A stretch of 5,042 nt of DNA, from the NCBI GenBank assembly GCA_946618395.1, contig CAMOLD010000097.1, positions 1-5,042 of the forward strand. The letters are read 5' to 3'. The position numbers and the translations under genes were made by a program. The notes under the pieces were generated by a model. The model worked only from the letters and a program-made list of their open reading frames with translations. It was not told the DNA's origin and ran no database searches. This document shows, one piece after another, positions 1 through 5,042 of this stretch (positions are counted from its first letter, which is position 1; every line of letters begins with the position of its first letter). This stretch comes from an uncultured Clostridia bacterium. Its GTDB lineage: Bacteria > Bacillota > Clostridia > Oscillospirales > CAG-272.

Positions 1-17
1 TTCGATTGTAACGCATT

Positions 18-61
18 CTCCTTCCGTCGAGCAAGCTCGCCACCTCCCTCCCGGAGGGAGG
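18..61. repeat. GC-rich palindromic intergenic element (REP-like)
   Basis: Two hairpins can be read directly. A small one is CGAGC-AA-GCTCG at 28-39. A stronger one is CCTCCCTC at 43-50 pairing with GAGGGAGG at 54-61 around a 3-nt loop. In an alternative fold, CTCCTTCCG (18-26) pairs with CGGAGGGAG (52-60) with one G-T wobble and encloses the small hairpin, so the element can switch between a two-hairpin and a nested form. Only one copy is in the window, so its status as a dispersed repeat is inference from recall of similar pyrimidine-rich palindromes in intergenic regions of gut Clostridia. The 3' flank (ctactttta) is only weakly T-rich, so a plus-strand terminator role for a gene left of the window is possible but not convincing. 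Confidence 0.55.
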
Positions 62-214
62 CTACTTTTACACCAATTCAAAAACTTCCGGTTATGGAAA
101 TTTAGCAATCGGCAAGATTTGCGACAGTGGAGTAGGATTGCGAGTGGCGAATGTTCAAAGACGGCGCTTGCATAGAGCAGAGCCAGCTATCTGATTAGCA
201 GGCTGCGTTCTGTT
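62..214. other. Non-coding intergenic stretch downstream of trmL
   Basis: I see no supportable gene here. The longest open stretches on either strand are broken by stop codons, and none has a ribosome binding site or a recognisable protein. It contains the imperfect palindrome listed separately and a degenerate doublet in which GATTGCGAGTGG (136-147) recurs as GATTTGCGACAGTGG (116-130), a single T and a CA being the only differences. No tRNA or rRNA fold was apparent by eye. A decayed or repeat-derived origin is possible but unproven. Confidence 0.5.
181..204. terminator. Imperfect palindrome, possible transcription terminator
   Basis: AGCC-A-GCTA (181-189) and TAGC-A-GGCT (196-204) pair with one A-A mismatch (T-T on the other strand) around a 6-nt loop. 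It begins 10 bp beyond the trmL stop codon, where a trmL terminator would be expected. However, the T-rich run (ttctgtttta, 208-217) lies on the plus-strand side, while the minus-strand side has no T tract. If it terminates intrinsically, it fits better for transcription entering from the left. The stem is short and mismatched, so this is a weak call. Confidence 0.3.
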
Positions 215-712
215 TTACCAATCAAATTTTGTCAAATGTCCGGCTTCCTGCAAGCCTTCAAAGTTTTGCTGGCGCAACACTTCGTAAACTGCAACGGCAA
301 CCGAATTGGAAAGGTTGAGCGAGCGCAACCCCTCGCGCATGGGCAGGCGAACGCAACGGTCGGGGTTTGCATAAAGGAAGTCCTCGGGCAGCCCTTTTGT
401 CTCCTTCCCAAAGAACAGGTATGCGTTTTTTGGATAGGTTACCTCGGTATATTTGCGCGGTGCCTTGGTGGAAAAGCAGTAAAAATCGGCGTCCGGGTTC
501 TTGGCAAAAAAGTCGTCCAGTCCGTCGTAATAGGTAATGTCCAAATAGTGCCAATAGTCCAGCCCGGCGCGTTTGAGTTTGCGGTCGTCAATTTCAAATC
601 CCAGGGGGCGAATCAGGTGCAATGCCGCGCCGGTTGCGGCGCAGGTGCGCGCAATGTTGCCGGTGTTTTGCGGAATTTCGGGCTCGTGCAGGACAATGTT
701 GATGTTTGCCAT
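215..712 (-). CDS. trmL: tRNA (cytidine(34)-2'-O)-methyltransferase, TrmL family (SPOUT class)
   Basis: A 165-residue protein, close to the ~157 residues of E. coli TrmL. It lacks the extra N-terminal RNA-binding domain of larger SpoU-type enzymes. The family is known to methylate the 2'-O of the wobble nucleotide C34 or cmnm5U34 of tRNA-Leu isoacceptors from S-adenosylmethionine, as a cytoplasmic dimer. Family signatures are HEPEIPQNTGNIART (residues 9-23), RPLGF then LDYW (35-39, 51-54), FGKETKGLP (101-109) and LRSLNLSNSVAVAVYE (129-144). The last two form the knotted SAM-binding region. An in-frame extension to 787 exists, but the strong promoter has its -10 at 747-752 and predicted start near 740, so only the ATG at 712 lies inside the transcript. 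It is preceded by a modest AG-rich ribosome site (AAAAGAGAA). The stop is TAA. The gene is transcribed away from secA. Substrate specificity is inferred from the family. Confidence 0.93.
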   Translation of the reverse strand: MANINIVLHEPEIPQNTGNIARTCAATGAALHLIRPLGFEIDDRKLKRAGLDYWHYLDITYYDGLDDFFAKNPDADFYCFSTKAPRKYTEVTYPKNAYLFFGKETKGLPEDFLYANPDRCVRLPMREGLRSLNLSNSVAVAVYEVLRQQNFEGLQEAGHLTKFDW

Positions 713-746
713 TTTTTCAATTCTCTTTTCTCGTTTTCTGCATACC

Positions 747-775
747 ATCATAGCACGAAAGCCCTCTTTTTTCAA
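747..775 (-). promoter_or_regulatory. SigA-type promoter of trmL (extended -10)
   Basis: Read on the minus strand, TTGAAA (775-770), a 17-bp spacer and TATGAT (752-747) form a near-consensus housekeeping promoter. TGC directly precedes the -10, giving an extended -10 element. Predicted transcription start is around 739-741, leaving a leader of about 28 nt before the ATG at 712. This placement also rules out upstream in-frame ATGs at 751, 748 and 787 as starts. Confidence 0.8.
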
Positions 776-811
776 CCTTTTTTGCAAAAATTGAAATTAT
801 TTACAAAATAT

Positions 812-842
812 TCCACATTTCCGCGCGAAAAAATGATATAAT
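812..842 (+). promoter_or_regulatory. SigA-type promoter of secA (extended -10)
   Basis: A perfect TATAAT at 837-842 is preceded by TGA (834-836), giving an extended -10 element. The -35 is poor: TCCACA (812-817) matches 4 of 6 consensus positions, but with a 19-bp spacer. At the usual 17-bp spacing there is no recognisable -35. The extended -10 probably compensates. Predicted start is near 850, giving a ~50-nt leader. No riboswitch, attenuator or arrest-peptide leader is visible in this leader. Confidence 0.72.
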
Positions 843-883
843 ATCTGTTAAAGTGGAAGTAACAGCCCGTTTTATCCCATTAC

Positions 884-890
884 GAAAGGA
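884..890 (+). promoter_or_regulatory. Ribosome binding site of secA
   Basis: GAAAGGA lies 9 nt upstream of the ATG at 900 and is the only good Shine-Dalgarno match in the leader. It fixes the secA start and excludes a GTG-started frame at 853. Confidence 0.85.
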
Positions 891-899
891 TTTTTTACA

Positions 900-3659
900 A
901 TGTCCCTTTTTACCAAACTCTTTGGAACTTACAGCCAGCGGCAAATCAAAAAAATCAAGCCGATTGCCGACCGCATTGACGAGCTTGCCGACCATTACCG
1001 CGGACTTTCCAACGCCGAATTGCAAGCGGTCACGCCGGCGCTCAAAGAGCGTCTTGCCGCCGGAGAAACGCTGGACGACATTCTGCCCGACGCCTTTGCC
1101 GCCGTTCGCGAGGCGGCGGACCGCGTGCTGGGCAAGCGTCCTTTCCGCGTGCAGGTGCTTGGCGGTATTATTTTGCACCAGGGGCGCATTGCCGAAATGA
1201 AGACCGGTGAAGGCAAAACGCTGGTTGCAACCCTTCCGGCATACCTGAACGCGTTGACCGGCAACGGCGTTCATATTGTTACGGTGAACGATTATCTTGC
1301 CCGTGTTGGCGCCGAGGAGATGGGCAGAGTTTACGAATTTATGGGTCTTACCACCGGGCTGGTTTTGCAGGGGCAGACCAACGAGGATAAACACGCGGCA
1401 TACGCGGCGGACATTACCTACGGCACCAACAACGAGTTCGGGTTTGACTACCTGCGCGACAACATGGTGCCCTACAAGGAAAACATGGTTCAGCGCGGAC
1501 ACGTGTTTGCCATTGTGGACGAAGTGGACTCCATTTTGATTGACGAGGCGCGCACGCCGCTGATCATTTCCGGCCAGGGCGAGCAGGTCTCCGATCTTTA
1601 CGCCCAGGCGGACCGCTTGGTGCGCAGTATGAAGAAAAAGGTGATTAAAGAGGTGGACGCCAAAGAGGACCAGGACGATGTGGACGCCGACTATATTGTT
1701 GACGAAAAGGCGAACAACGCCATCCTGACCCCACGCGGTGCAAAGAAAGCCGAAGAATTTTTTGGTTTGGAAAACTTTACCGACCTGGAAAACATTGAAT
1801 ACGTCCACCACGTCAACCAGGCCATCCGCGCCTACGGCTGCATGCACCGCGACGTGGACTATGTGGTCAACGAGAACGGCGTGATGATTGTGGATACCTT
1901 TACCGGCCGTTTGATGCCGGGCAGACGGTATTCGGACGGTCTGCACCAGGCGATTGAAGCCAAAGAGGGCGTTGAAGTTCAAAAAGAGAACAAAACGCTG
2001 GCAACCATCACCTTCCAAAACTATTTCCGCATGTATCGCAAGCTTTCGGGTATGACCGGAACGGCTTTGACCGAGGAGGACGAGTTCCGCGAAATCTACT
2101 CGCTGGACGTTGTGGAAATTCCAACCAATATGCCCATGATCCGCACCGATCATAATGATGTGGTTTATAAATCGATCAATGCCAAATACGATGCCGTTGT
2201 GGAACAGGTGCGCGAATGCCATCAAAAAGGTCAGCCGGTTCTGGTTGGCACCGTTTCCATTGACAAATCCGAGGAGCTTTCCCGCCGCCTGAAAAACGCC
2301 GGCATTCCCCACACGGTTCTGAACGCAAAGTTCCACGCAAAGGAAGCCGAAATTGTTGCCCAGGCGGGCAAATTCGGCGCCGTTACCATTTCCACCAACA
2401 TGGCGGGGCGCGGAACCGATATTTTGCTGGGCGGCAACCCCGAGTTTATGGCAAAAGCCGATATGCGCGCCAAGGGTGTGCCCGAGGAATATATTGCCCG
2501 TTGCACCGGCATGACCGAAACCGACGACGAGGAGCTGATTGCCGCGCGCACACAGTTCCGCACCCTCTTGGAAAAATACCGCAACCAGGTTGCTCCCGAG
2601 GCCGAGAAAGTCAAAGCCGTTGGCGGCTTGTTCATCATTGGCACCGAGCGGCATGAAAGCCGCCGCATTGACAACCAGTTGCGCGGTCGTTCCGGCCGTC
2701 AAGGCGACCCGGGTGAATCCCGCTTCTACCTTTCCATGCAGGATGATTTGATGCGCCTGTTTGGCGCCGACCGCATTTTGGGCTTGGTGAATGCGCTCCA
2801 TATGCCGGAGGATCAACCCATCAATTCCCGCCTTTTGACCGGCGCTATTGCGCGCGCACAAAAGAATTTGGAAGCGACCAACTTCCGCCGCCGGAAATAC
2901 GTTTTGGAATACGACGACGTGATGAACCGTCAAAGAGCGGTGATTTACGGTCAGCGCCAGGACGTTCTGAACGGCAAGGACGTTTCCGAGACGATTCAAA
3001 AAATGCTGACCTCTACCGTGATGGCAACGGTGGACGAATATTTGCACGGTGAACGGCGCGAATGGGACCTGAACGGTTTGCGCGCGCATTTCAACGGCAC
3101 GCTGACATCGGACGAGGATTTCCGTTACAGCGAGGACGAACTGCGCCGCATTTCGGCGGAGGAGATTGCCGACCTGCTTTGCGACCGCGTGACCGAGCGC
3201 TACCACGAAAAAGAAACTCTGTTCGGTGCCGACGTTTTCCGCGAGGTGGAACGCTCCATCCTTTTGCGGAGTGTGGACTCGGCATGGATGGATCATATTG
3301 ATATGATGGAAGACCTGAAAAGCAACGTCAGCTTGCAGGGATACGCCCAGCGCGATCCGATCAACGAATACCGCATTCAGGGCGCCGCGCTGTTTGACTC
3401 GATGATTGATACCATTCGTCAAAACACCCTGCGCAACATCCTTTCGGTTGTCCCGCGGCAAGAACCCATTCGCCGTGCGCAGGTTGCAAAACCCCTGCAT
3501 GCCGGTTTTGAGGGCGCAAGGGACACCCAAAAGAAGGTCCGCGTTGTCAACAAGCCGGTAACAAAAGCGCAAACGGTTGGCAGAAACGATCCCTGCCCGT
3601 GCGGCTCCGGCAAAAAATATAAAAACTGCTGCATGAGAAAGGATCAGTCGGGCAACTGA
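900..3659 (+). CDS. secA: Preprotein translocase ATPase subunit SecA
   Basis: The 919-residue motor ATPase that drives unfolded secretory proteins through the SecYEG channel; it works in the cytosol and docked at the membrane. NBD1 has Walker A MKTGEGKT (100-107, Lys106) and Walker B VDEVD (206-210, Asp207), numbered as in Bacillus subtilis SecA. The preprotein-binding domain lies roughly at 226-370 and includes an acidic stretch (251-264). MTGTA is at 385-389. NBD2 carries MAGRGTDILLGG (501-512) and the arginine-finger region RIDNQLRGRSGRQGD (589-603). The helical scaffold and wing region includes YVLEYDDVMN (667-676) and AWMDHID (795-801). A linker leads to a zinc-binding SEC-C tail with Cys899, Cys901, Cys910 and Cys911 (CxCx8CC). 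It is longer than the 841 residues of B. subtilis SecA, mainly through ~60 extra residues between 513 and 574. No in-frame TTA, CTA or TCA codon occurs. The hpf and prfB neighbours common in Firmicutes are absent. Intact and almost certainly essential. Confidence 0.99.
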   Translation: MSLFTKLFGTYSQRQIKKIKPIADRIDELADHYRGLSNAELQAVTPALKERLAAGETLDDILPDAFAAVREAADRVLGKRPFRVQVLGGIILHQGRIAEMKTGEGKTLVATLPAYLNALTGNGVHIVTVNDYLARVGAEEMGRVYEFMGLTTGLVLQGQTNEDKHAAYAADITYGTNNEFGFDYLRDNMVPYKENMVQRGHVFAIVDEVDSILIDEARTPLIISGQGEQVSDLYAQADRLVRSMKKKVIKEVDAKEDQDDVDADYIVDEKANNAILTPRGAKKAEEFFGLENFTDLENIEYVHHVNQAIRAYGCMHRDVDYVVNENGVMIVDTFTGRLMPGRRYSDGLHQAIEAKEGVEVQKENKTLATITFQNYFRMYRKLSGMTGTALTEEDEFREIYSLDVVEIPTNMPMIRTDHNDVVYKSINAKYDAVVEQVRECHQKGQPVLVGTVSIDKSEELSRRLKNAGIPHTVLNAKFHAKEAEIVAQAGKFGAVTISTNMAGRGTDILLGGNPEFMAKADMRAKGVPEEYIARCTGMTETDDEELIAARTQFRTLLEKYRNQVAPEAEKVKAVGGLFIIGTERHESRRIDNQLRGRSGRQGDPGESRFYLSMQDDLMRLFGADRILGLVNALHMPEDQPINSRLLTGAIARAQKNLEATNFRRRKYVLEYDDVMNRQRAVIYGQRQDVLNGKDVSETIQKMLTSTVMATVDEYLHGERREWDLNGLRAHFNGTLTSDEDFRYSEDELRRISAEEIADLLCDRVTERYHEKETLFGADVFREVERSILLRSVDSAWMDHIDMMEDLKSNVSLQGYAQRDPINEYRIQGAALFDSMIDTIRQNTLRNILSVVPRQEPIRRAQVAKPLHAGFEGARDTQKKVRVVNKPVTKAQTVGRNDPCPCGSGKKYKNCCMRKDQSGN

Positions 3660-3673
3660 CCCGGCGGCACGAT

Positions 3674-4408
3674 ATGGGCTTTGGATATTTATTTTTGGGA
3701 TATTTGTTCAGCTTCCTTTTGGAAATTACGGCAAGTATCAAGCCGCTCGGCGCGGGACCGCTTGCGGTCCTTGCCGGATGCGTATTGATGCTGATTGGCG
3801 TTTGGAAGCTTTCGGACTATGAAAAATTCTTCCGGTTTTCGGTCATTCCCCTGGGGCTTTTGCTTTTGACCAACGTTTACCACGATATTGAGATGGTTGG
3901 CGCATGGGCAGGGAAAACGCCGTCATGGGTGACCGGCGGCTTTACCACTGCCATTGGCTGGATTGATTTTGCCGCGGTGATTTTGTTGCACTCCCTGCTT
4001 TTGCCCGCCATTTTGCGGCTTGCCATGTCGGTAGAGCTCCCAAAAACGGGGACGGCGGCAACCCGAAATTTGATTCTTGTTGGAATTTGGGGCGTTCTTT
4101 ACTTGGCGGTAAACCTGATCCCGTTTCCGGCAACGGTCAAAAAAGGCGTTTTGCTGGCGCAGGTGCTTTGCAATTTTGCCGTGATTTTAATGAACCTTTG
4201 GTTGCTTCTTTCCTGCATGAAAAACATTGCGCCCGAAGAGAGCGCCGAGGAGCCGCCGCACCGCTACCGTTGGAATTTCCTCAACCGCATTGGCGACCGG
4301 TTTTTCGGCGAGCATGAACGCGCCGTGGAGAAAAAGCGCCTGGAAACGCAGGACTTTTTACTTCGCCGCAAGGAAAAGCGCGAAAACAAAAACCATGATA
4401 AAAAATAG
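3674..4408 (+). CDS. Predicted 6-TM membrane protein of unknown function, downstream of secA
   Basis: I do not recognise this 244-residue protein. Hydrophobic segments at about 2-20, 28-46, 56-69, 95-118, 132-151 and 158-182 suggest six membrane spans. Charged loops at 45-54 and 115-131 and the basic tail support both ends in the cytosol by the positive-inside rule. There is no cleavable signal peptide. The tail (183-244) is strongly charged: an acidic patch at 188-193, then a largely basic, helix-like stretch over the last ~30 residues. The gene starts 14 bp after the secA stop with no terminator, so it is probably co-transcribed. The ATG at 3674 has no good Shine-Dalgarno sequence (the nearest, AAAGGA at 3638-3643, is too far), which suggests coupling to secA termination, or a mis-set start. 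It uses TTA three times and TCA once, unlike secA. Gly35, Gly42 and Asp48 fall at the same residue numbers in the next membrane protein, suggesting distant paralogy. No catalytic motif was seen. Confidence 0.82.
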   Translation: MGFGYLFLGYLFSFLLEITASIKPLGAGPLAVLAGCVLMLIGVWKLSDYEKFFRFSVIPLGLLLLTNVYHDIEMVGAWAGKTPSWVTGGFTTAIGWIDFAAVILLHSLLLPAILRLAMSVELPKTGTAATRNLILVGIWGVLYLAVNLIPFPATVKKGVLLAQVLCNFAVILMNLWLLLSCMKNIAPEESAEEPPHRYRWNFLNRIGDRFFGEHERAVEKKRLETQDFLLRRKEKRENKNHDKK

Positions 4409-4440
4409 AACAAAATTTAGTCTTTTTCTAAAAAATAGAA
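4399..4440 (+). repeat. 12-nt direct repeat flanking the gap between the membrane genes
   Basis: TAAAAAATAGAA occurs at 4399-4410 and again at 4429-4440, 30 bp apart. The first copy contains the TAG stop of the upstream gene and the second lies in the AT-rich gap. A weak TTTAG/CTAAA inverted repeat (4416-4420 and 4428-4432) sits between. Slippage duplication or chance in AT-rich DNA are both plausible. No function is assigned. Confidence 0.5.
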
Positions 4441-4444
4441 ACGA

Positions 4445-4453
4445 AGAGGAAGG
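4445..4453 (+). promoter_or_regulatory. Ribosome binding site of the second membrane gene
   Basis: AGAGGAAGG ends 5 nt before the ATG at 4459, and its AGGA core is 8 nt away. It is the best Shine-Dalgarno match in the window and fixes the start of the truncated downstream gene, in contrast to the preceding gene, which has almost none. Confidence 0.8.
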
Positions 4454-4458
4454 TCAAA

Positions 4459-5042
4459 ATGAGCAAAAGAAAGGGAACGGGATACGGCTTTTTGCTTCTT
4501 GCCGGGCTGTTTTTATGGAACCCGATTGTTGGCATGGTGGACGTTCTACCCGACCTTTTCGGCTATCTTTTTTTGCTCCTGGGGCTTTCGGTCATTGCCG
4601 ATTTGCAAGAGGGGATTGACGAGGTCCGGGAGCGCTTTCGCACCATTGCATGGGTTGCCTTTGGGGAAATTGCGGCGCAGTTGTTCATTCGCTTTTTCCT
4701 TTCGGCAACAACCTCCACAGAGGATTTATACAAGCAAAACACGCCAATTTGGATTTTGTTGTTCTCCTTTGTCATTACCATTCTGGAATGCTATTTTTTA
4801 ATTCCGGCATACAAACAGCTGTTTTCCGGTTTGGGACGGCTTGCCGAGCGGAAAACCGCCGCCCACTTTTTGCAAAATCCGAAAGGGCAGCTGCGCTATG
4901 AGCGCATGGCGACATTTTCCGTCGTTTTCGTGATTGGCAAGAATTTGCTCTCGCTGTTGCCGGAGTTTGCCGCGCTTTCCACCTATGCGTTTTATCAGGG
5001 GGGAACTGCGGGCACCGATTGGTATGCCTACATTCGCGCCAT
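4459..5042 (+). CDS. Predicted multi-pass membrane protein of unknown function (3' end beyond window)
   Basis: An open frame begins MSKRKGTGYG at the ATG at 4459 and runs to the window edge without a stop; 194 residues are visible. Hydrophobic segments at about 10-28, 31-48, 63-82, 97-117 and 150-168 indicate at least five spans. The basic N-terminus and the charged loops 48-61 and 119-149 are predicted cytosolic. Notable short motifs are FLWNPI (18-23), DVLPDLFGYL (28-37) and LLPEFAAL (166-173). I associate DILPD-IGY and PEF-LS patterns with uncharacterised clostridial membrane proteins, but this is recall, not a search. It lies 50 bp after the preceding membrane gene on the same strand, with a strong ribosome site and no clear terminator or promoter in the gap, so the two are probably in one operon. 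TTA (three times) and CTA (once) are used. Length, C-terminus and function are unknown. Confidence 0.8.
   Translation, partial: MSKRKGTGYGFLLLAGLFLWNPIVGMVDVLPDLFGYLFLLLGLSVIADLQEGIDEVRERFRTIAWVAFGEIAAQLFIRFFLSATTSTEDLYKQNTPIWILLFSFVITILECYFLIPAYKQLFSGLGRLAERKTAAHFLQNPKGQLRYERMATFSVVFVIGKNLLSLLPEFAALSTYAFYQGGTAGTDWYAYIRA

Noticed and set aside
713..787. 25-residue N-terminal extension of trmL
   Set aside because: It lies across the predicted promoter and start site, is a low-complexity Lys/Arg-rich sequence, and TrmL proteins normally begin right at the conserved strand before HEPEIPQN.
236..841. 201-codon plus-strand open frame across trmL
   Set aside because: It is the in-register antisense of trmL and runs through both promoters; the TrmL motifs are on the minus strand.
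853..1200. GTG-started frame overlapping the secA start, considered as a leader or SecM-like arrest peptide
   Set aside because: It has no ribosome site, starts at the predicted transcript 5' end, shows no arrest motif or signal peptide, and runs deep into secA out of frame.
801..3572. 923-codon open frame on the minus strand opposite secA
   Set aside because: It is exactly in register with secA codons, begins with TTG, and exists because secA lacks TTA, CTA and TCA. The other strand encodes unmistakable SecA.
3674..4408. Identity as YidC, SecG or a SecDF component
   Set aside because: The span number, length and absence of the family signatures do not fit; only the location and basic tail suggest a Sec link.
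4409..4458. Possible terminator or internal promoter between the membrane genes
   Set aside because: The only inverted repeat is a 5-bp AT-only-edged stem (TTTAG/CTAAA) without a T tract after it, and no credible -35/-10 pair at proper spacing was seen.
4227..4619. 130-codon frame bridging the two membrane genes
   Set aside because: It lies out of frame with both flanking genes, which have the hydrophobic span patterns and, in the second case, a strong ribosome site. Its translation is compositionally random.
1..5042. A CRISPR array, phage, transposase, toxin-antitoxin or defence system
   Set aside because: No regularly spaced repeats, integrase or transposase motifs, or effector domains were seen; the recognisable genes are housekeeping.

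Overview
The window suggests a Gram-positive, low-to-mid-GC Firmicute of class Clostridia, perhaps Oscillospiraceae/Ruminococcaceae-like. The clues are consensus SigA-type promoters in AT-rich spacers, AGGA-type ribosome binding sites, a SecA carrying a ~60-residue insertion before its conserved GGLFIIGTERHESRR segment as I recall from clostridial SecAs, and a pyrimidine-rich palindromic intergenic element of a sort I recall from gut Clostridia. The taxonomic call is an inference from recall, not from a search.

Layout. Positions 1-214 hold no supportable gene: there is a GC-rich palindromic element (18-61), an imperfect 24-nt palindrome (181-204), and otherwise nothing recognisable. A minus-strand trmL-type tRNA 2'-O-methyltransferase gene occupies 215-712. 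The spacer 713-899 is a divergent promoter region: an extended -10 promoter drives trmL leftward and another drives secA rightward. secA (900-3659) encodes the full-length Sec preprotein translocase ATPase with a C-terminal zinc-binding tail. A predicted 6-TM protein of unknown function (3674-4408) follows after 14 bp with no terminator between. After a 50-bp AT-rich gap comes a second multi-pass membrane protein (4459-5042), cut off by the window end.

How they fit together. trmL and secA are core housekeeping genes (wobble-base modification of tRNA; protein export). The two membrane genes lie on the same strand as secA and look co-transcribed with it. They share spacing of conserved residues (Gly35, Gly42, Asp48 in both), which suggests they are divergent paralogues. 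Their function cannot be read from the sequence. I see no phage, CRISPR, transposon, toxin-antitoxin or defence system. The most open questions are the unknown membrane-protein pair behind secA and the palindromic element at the left edge.
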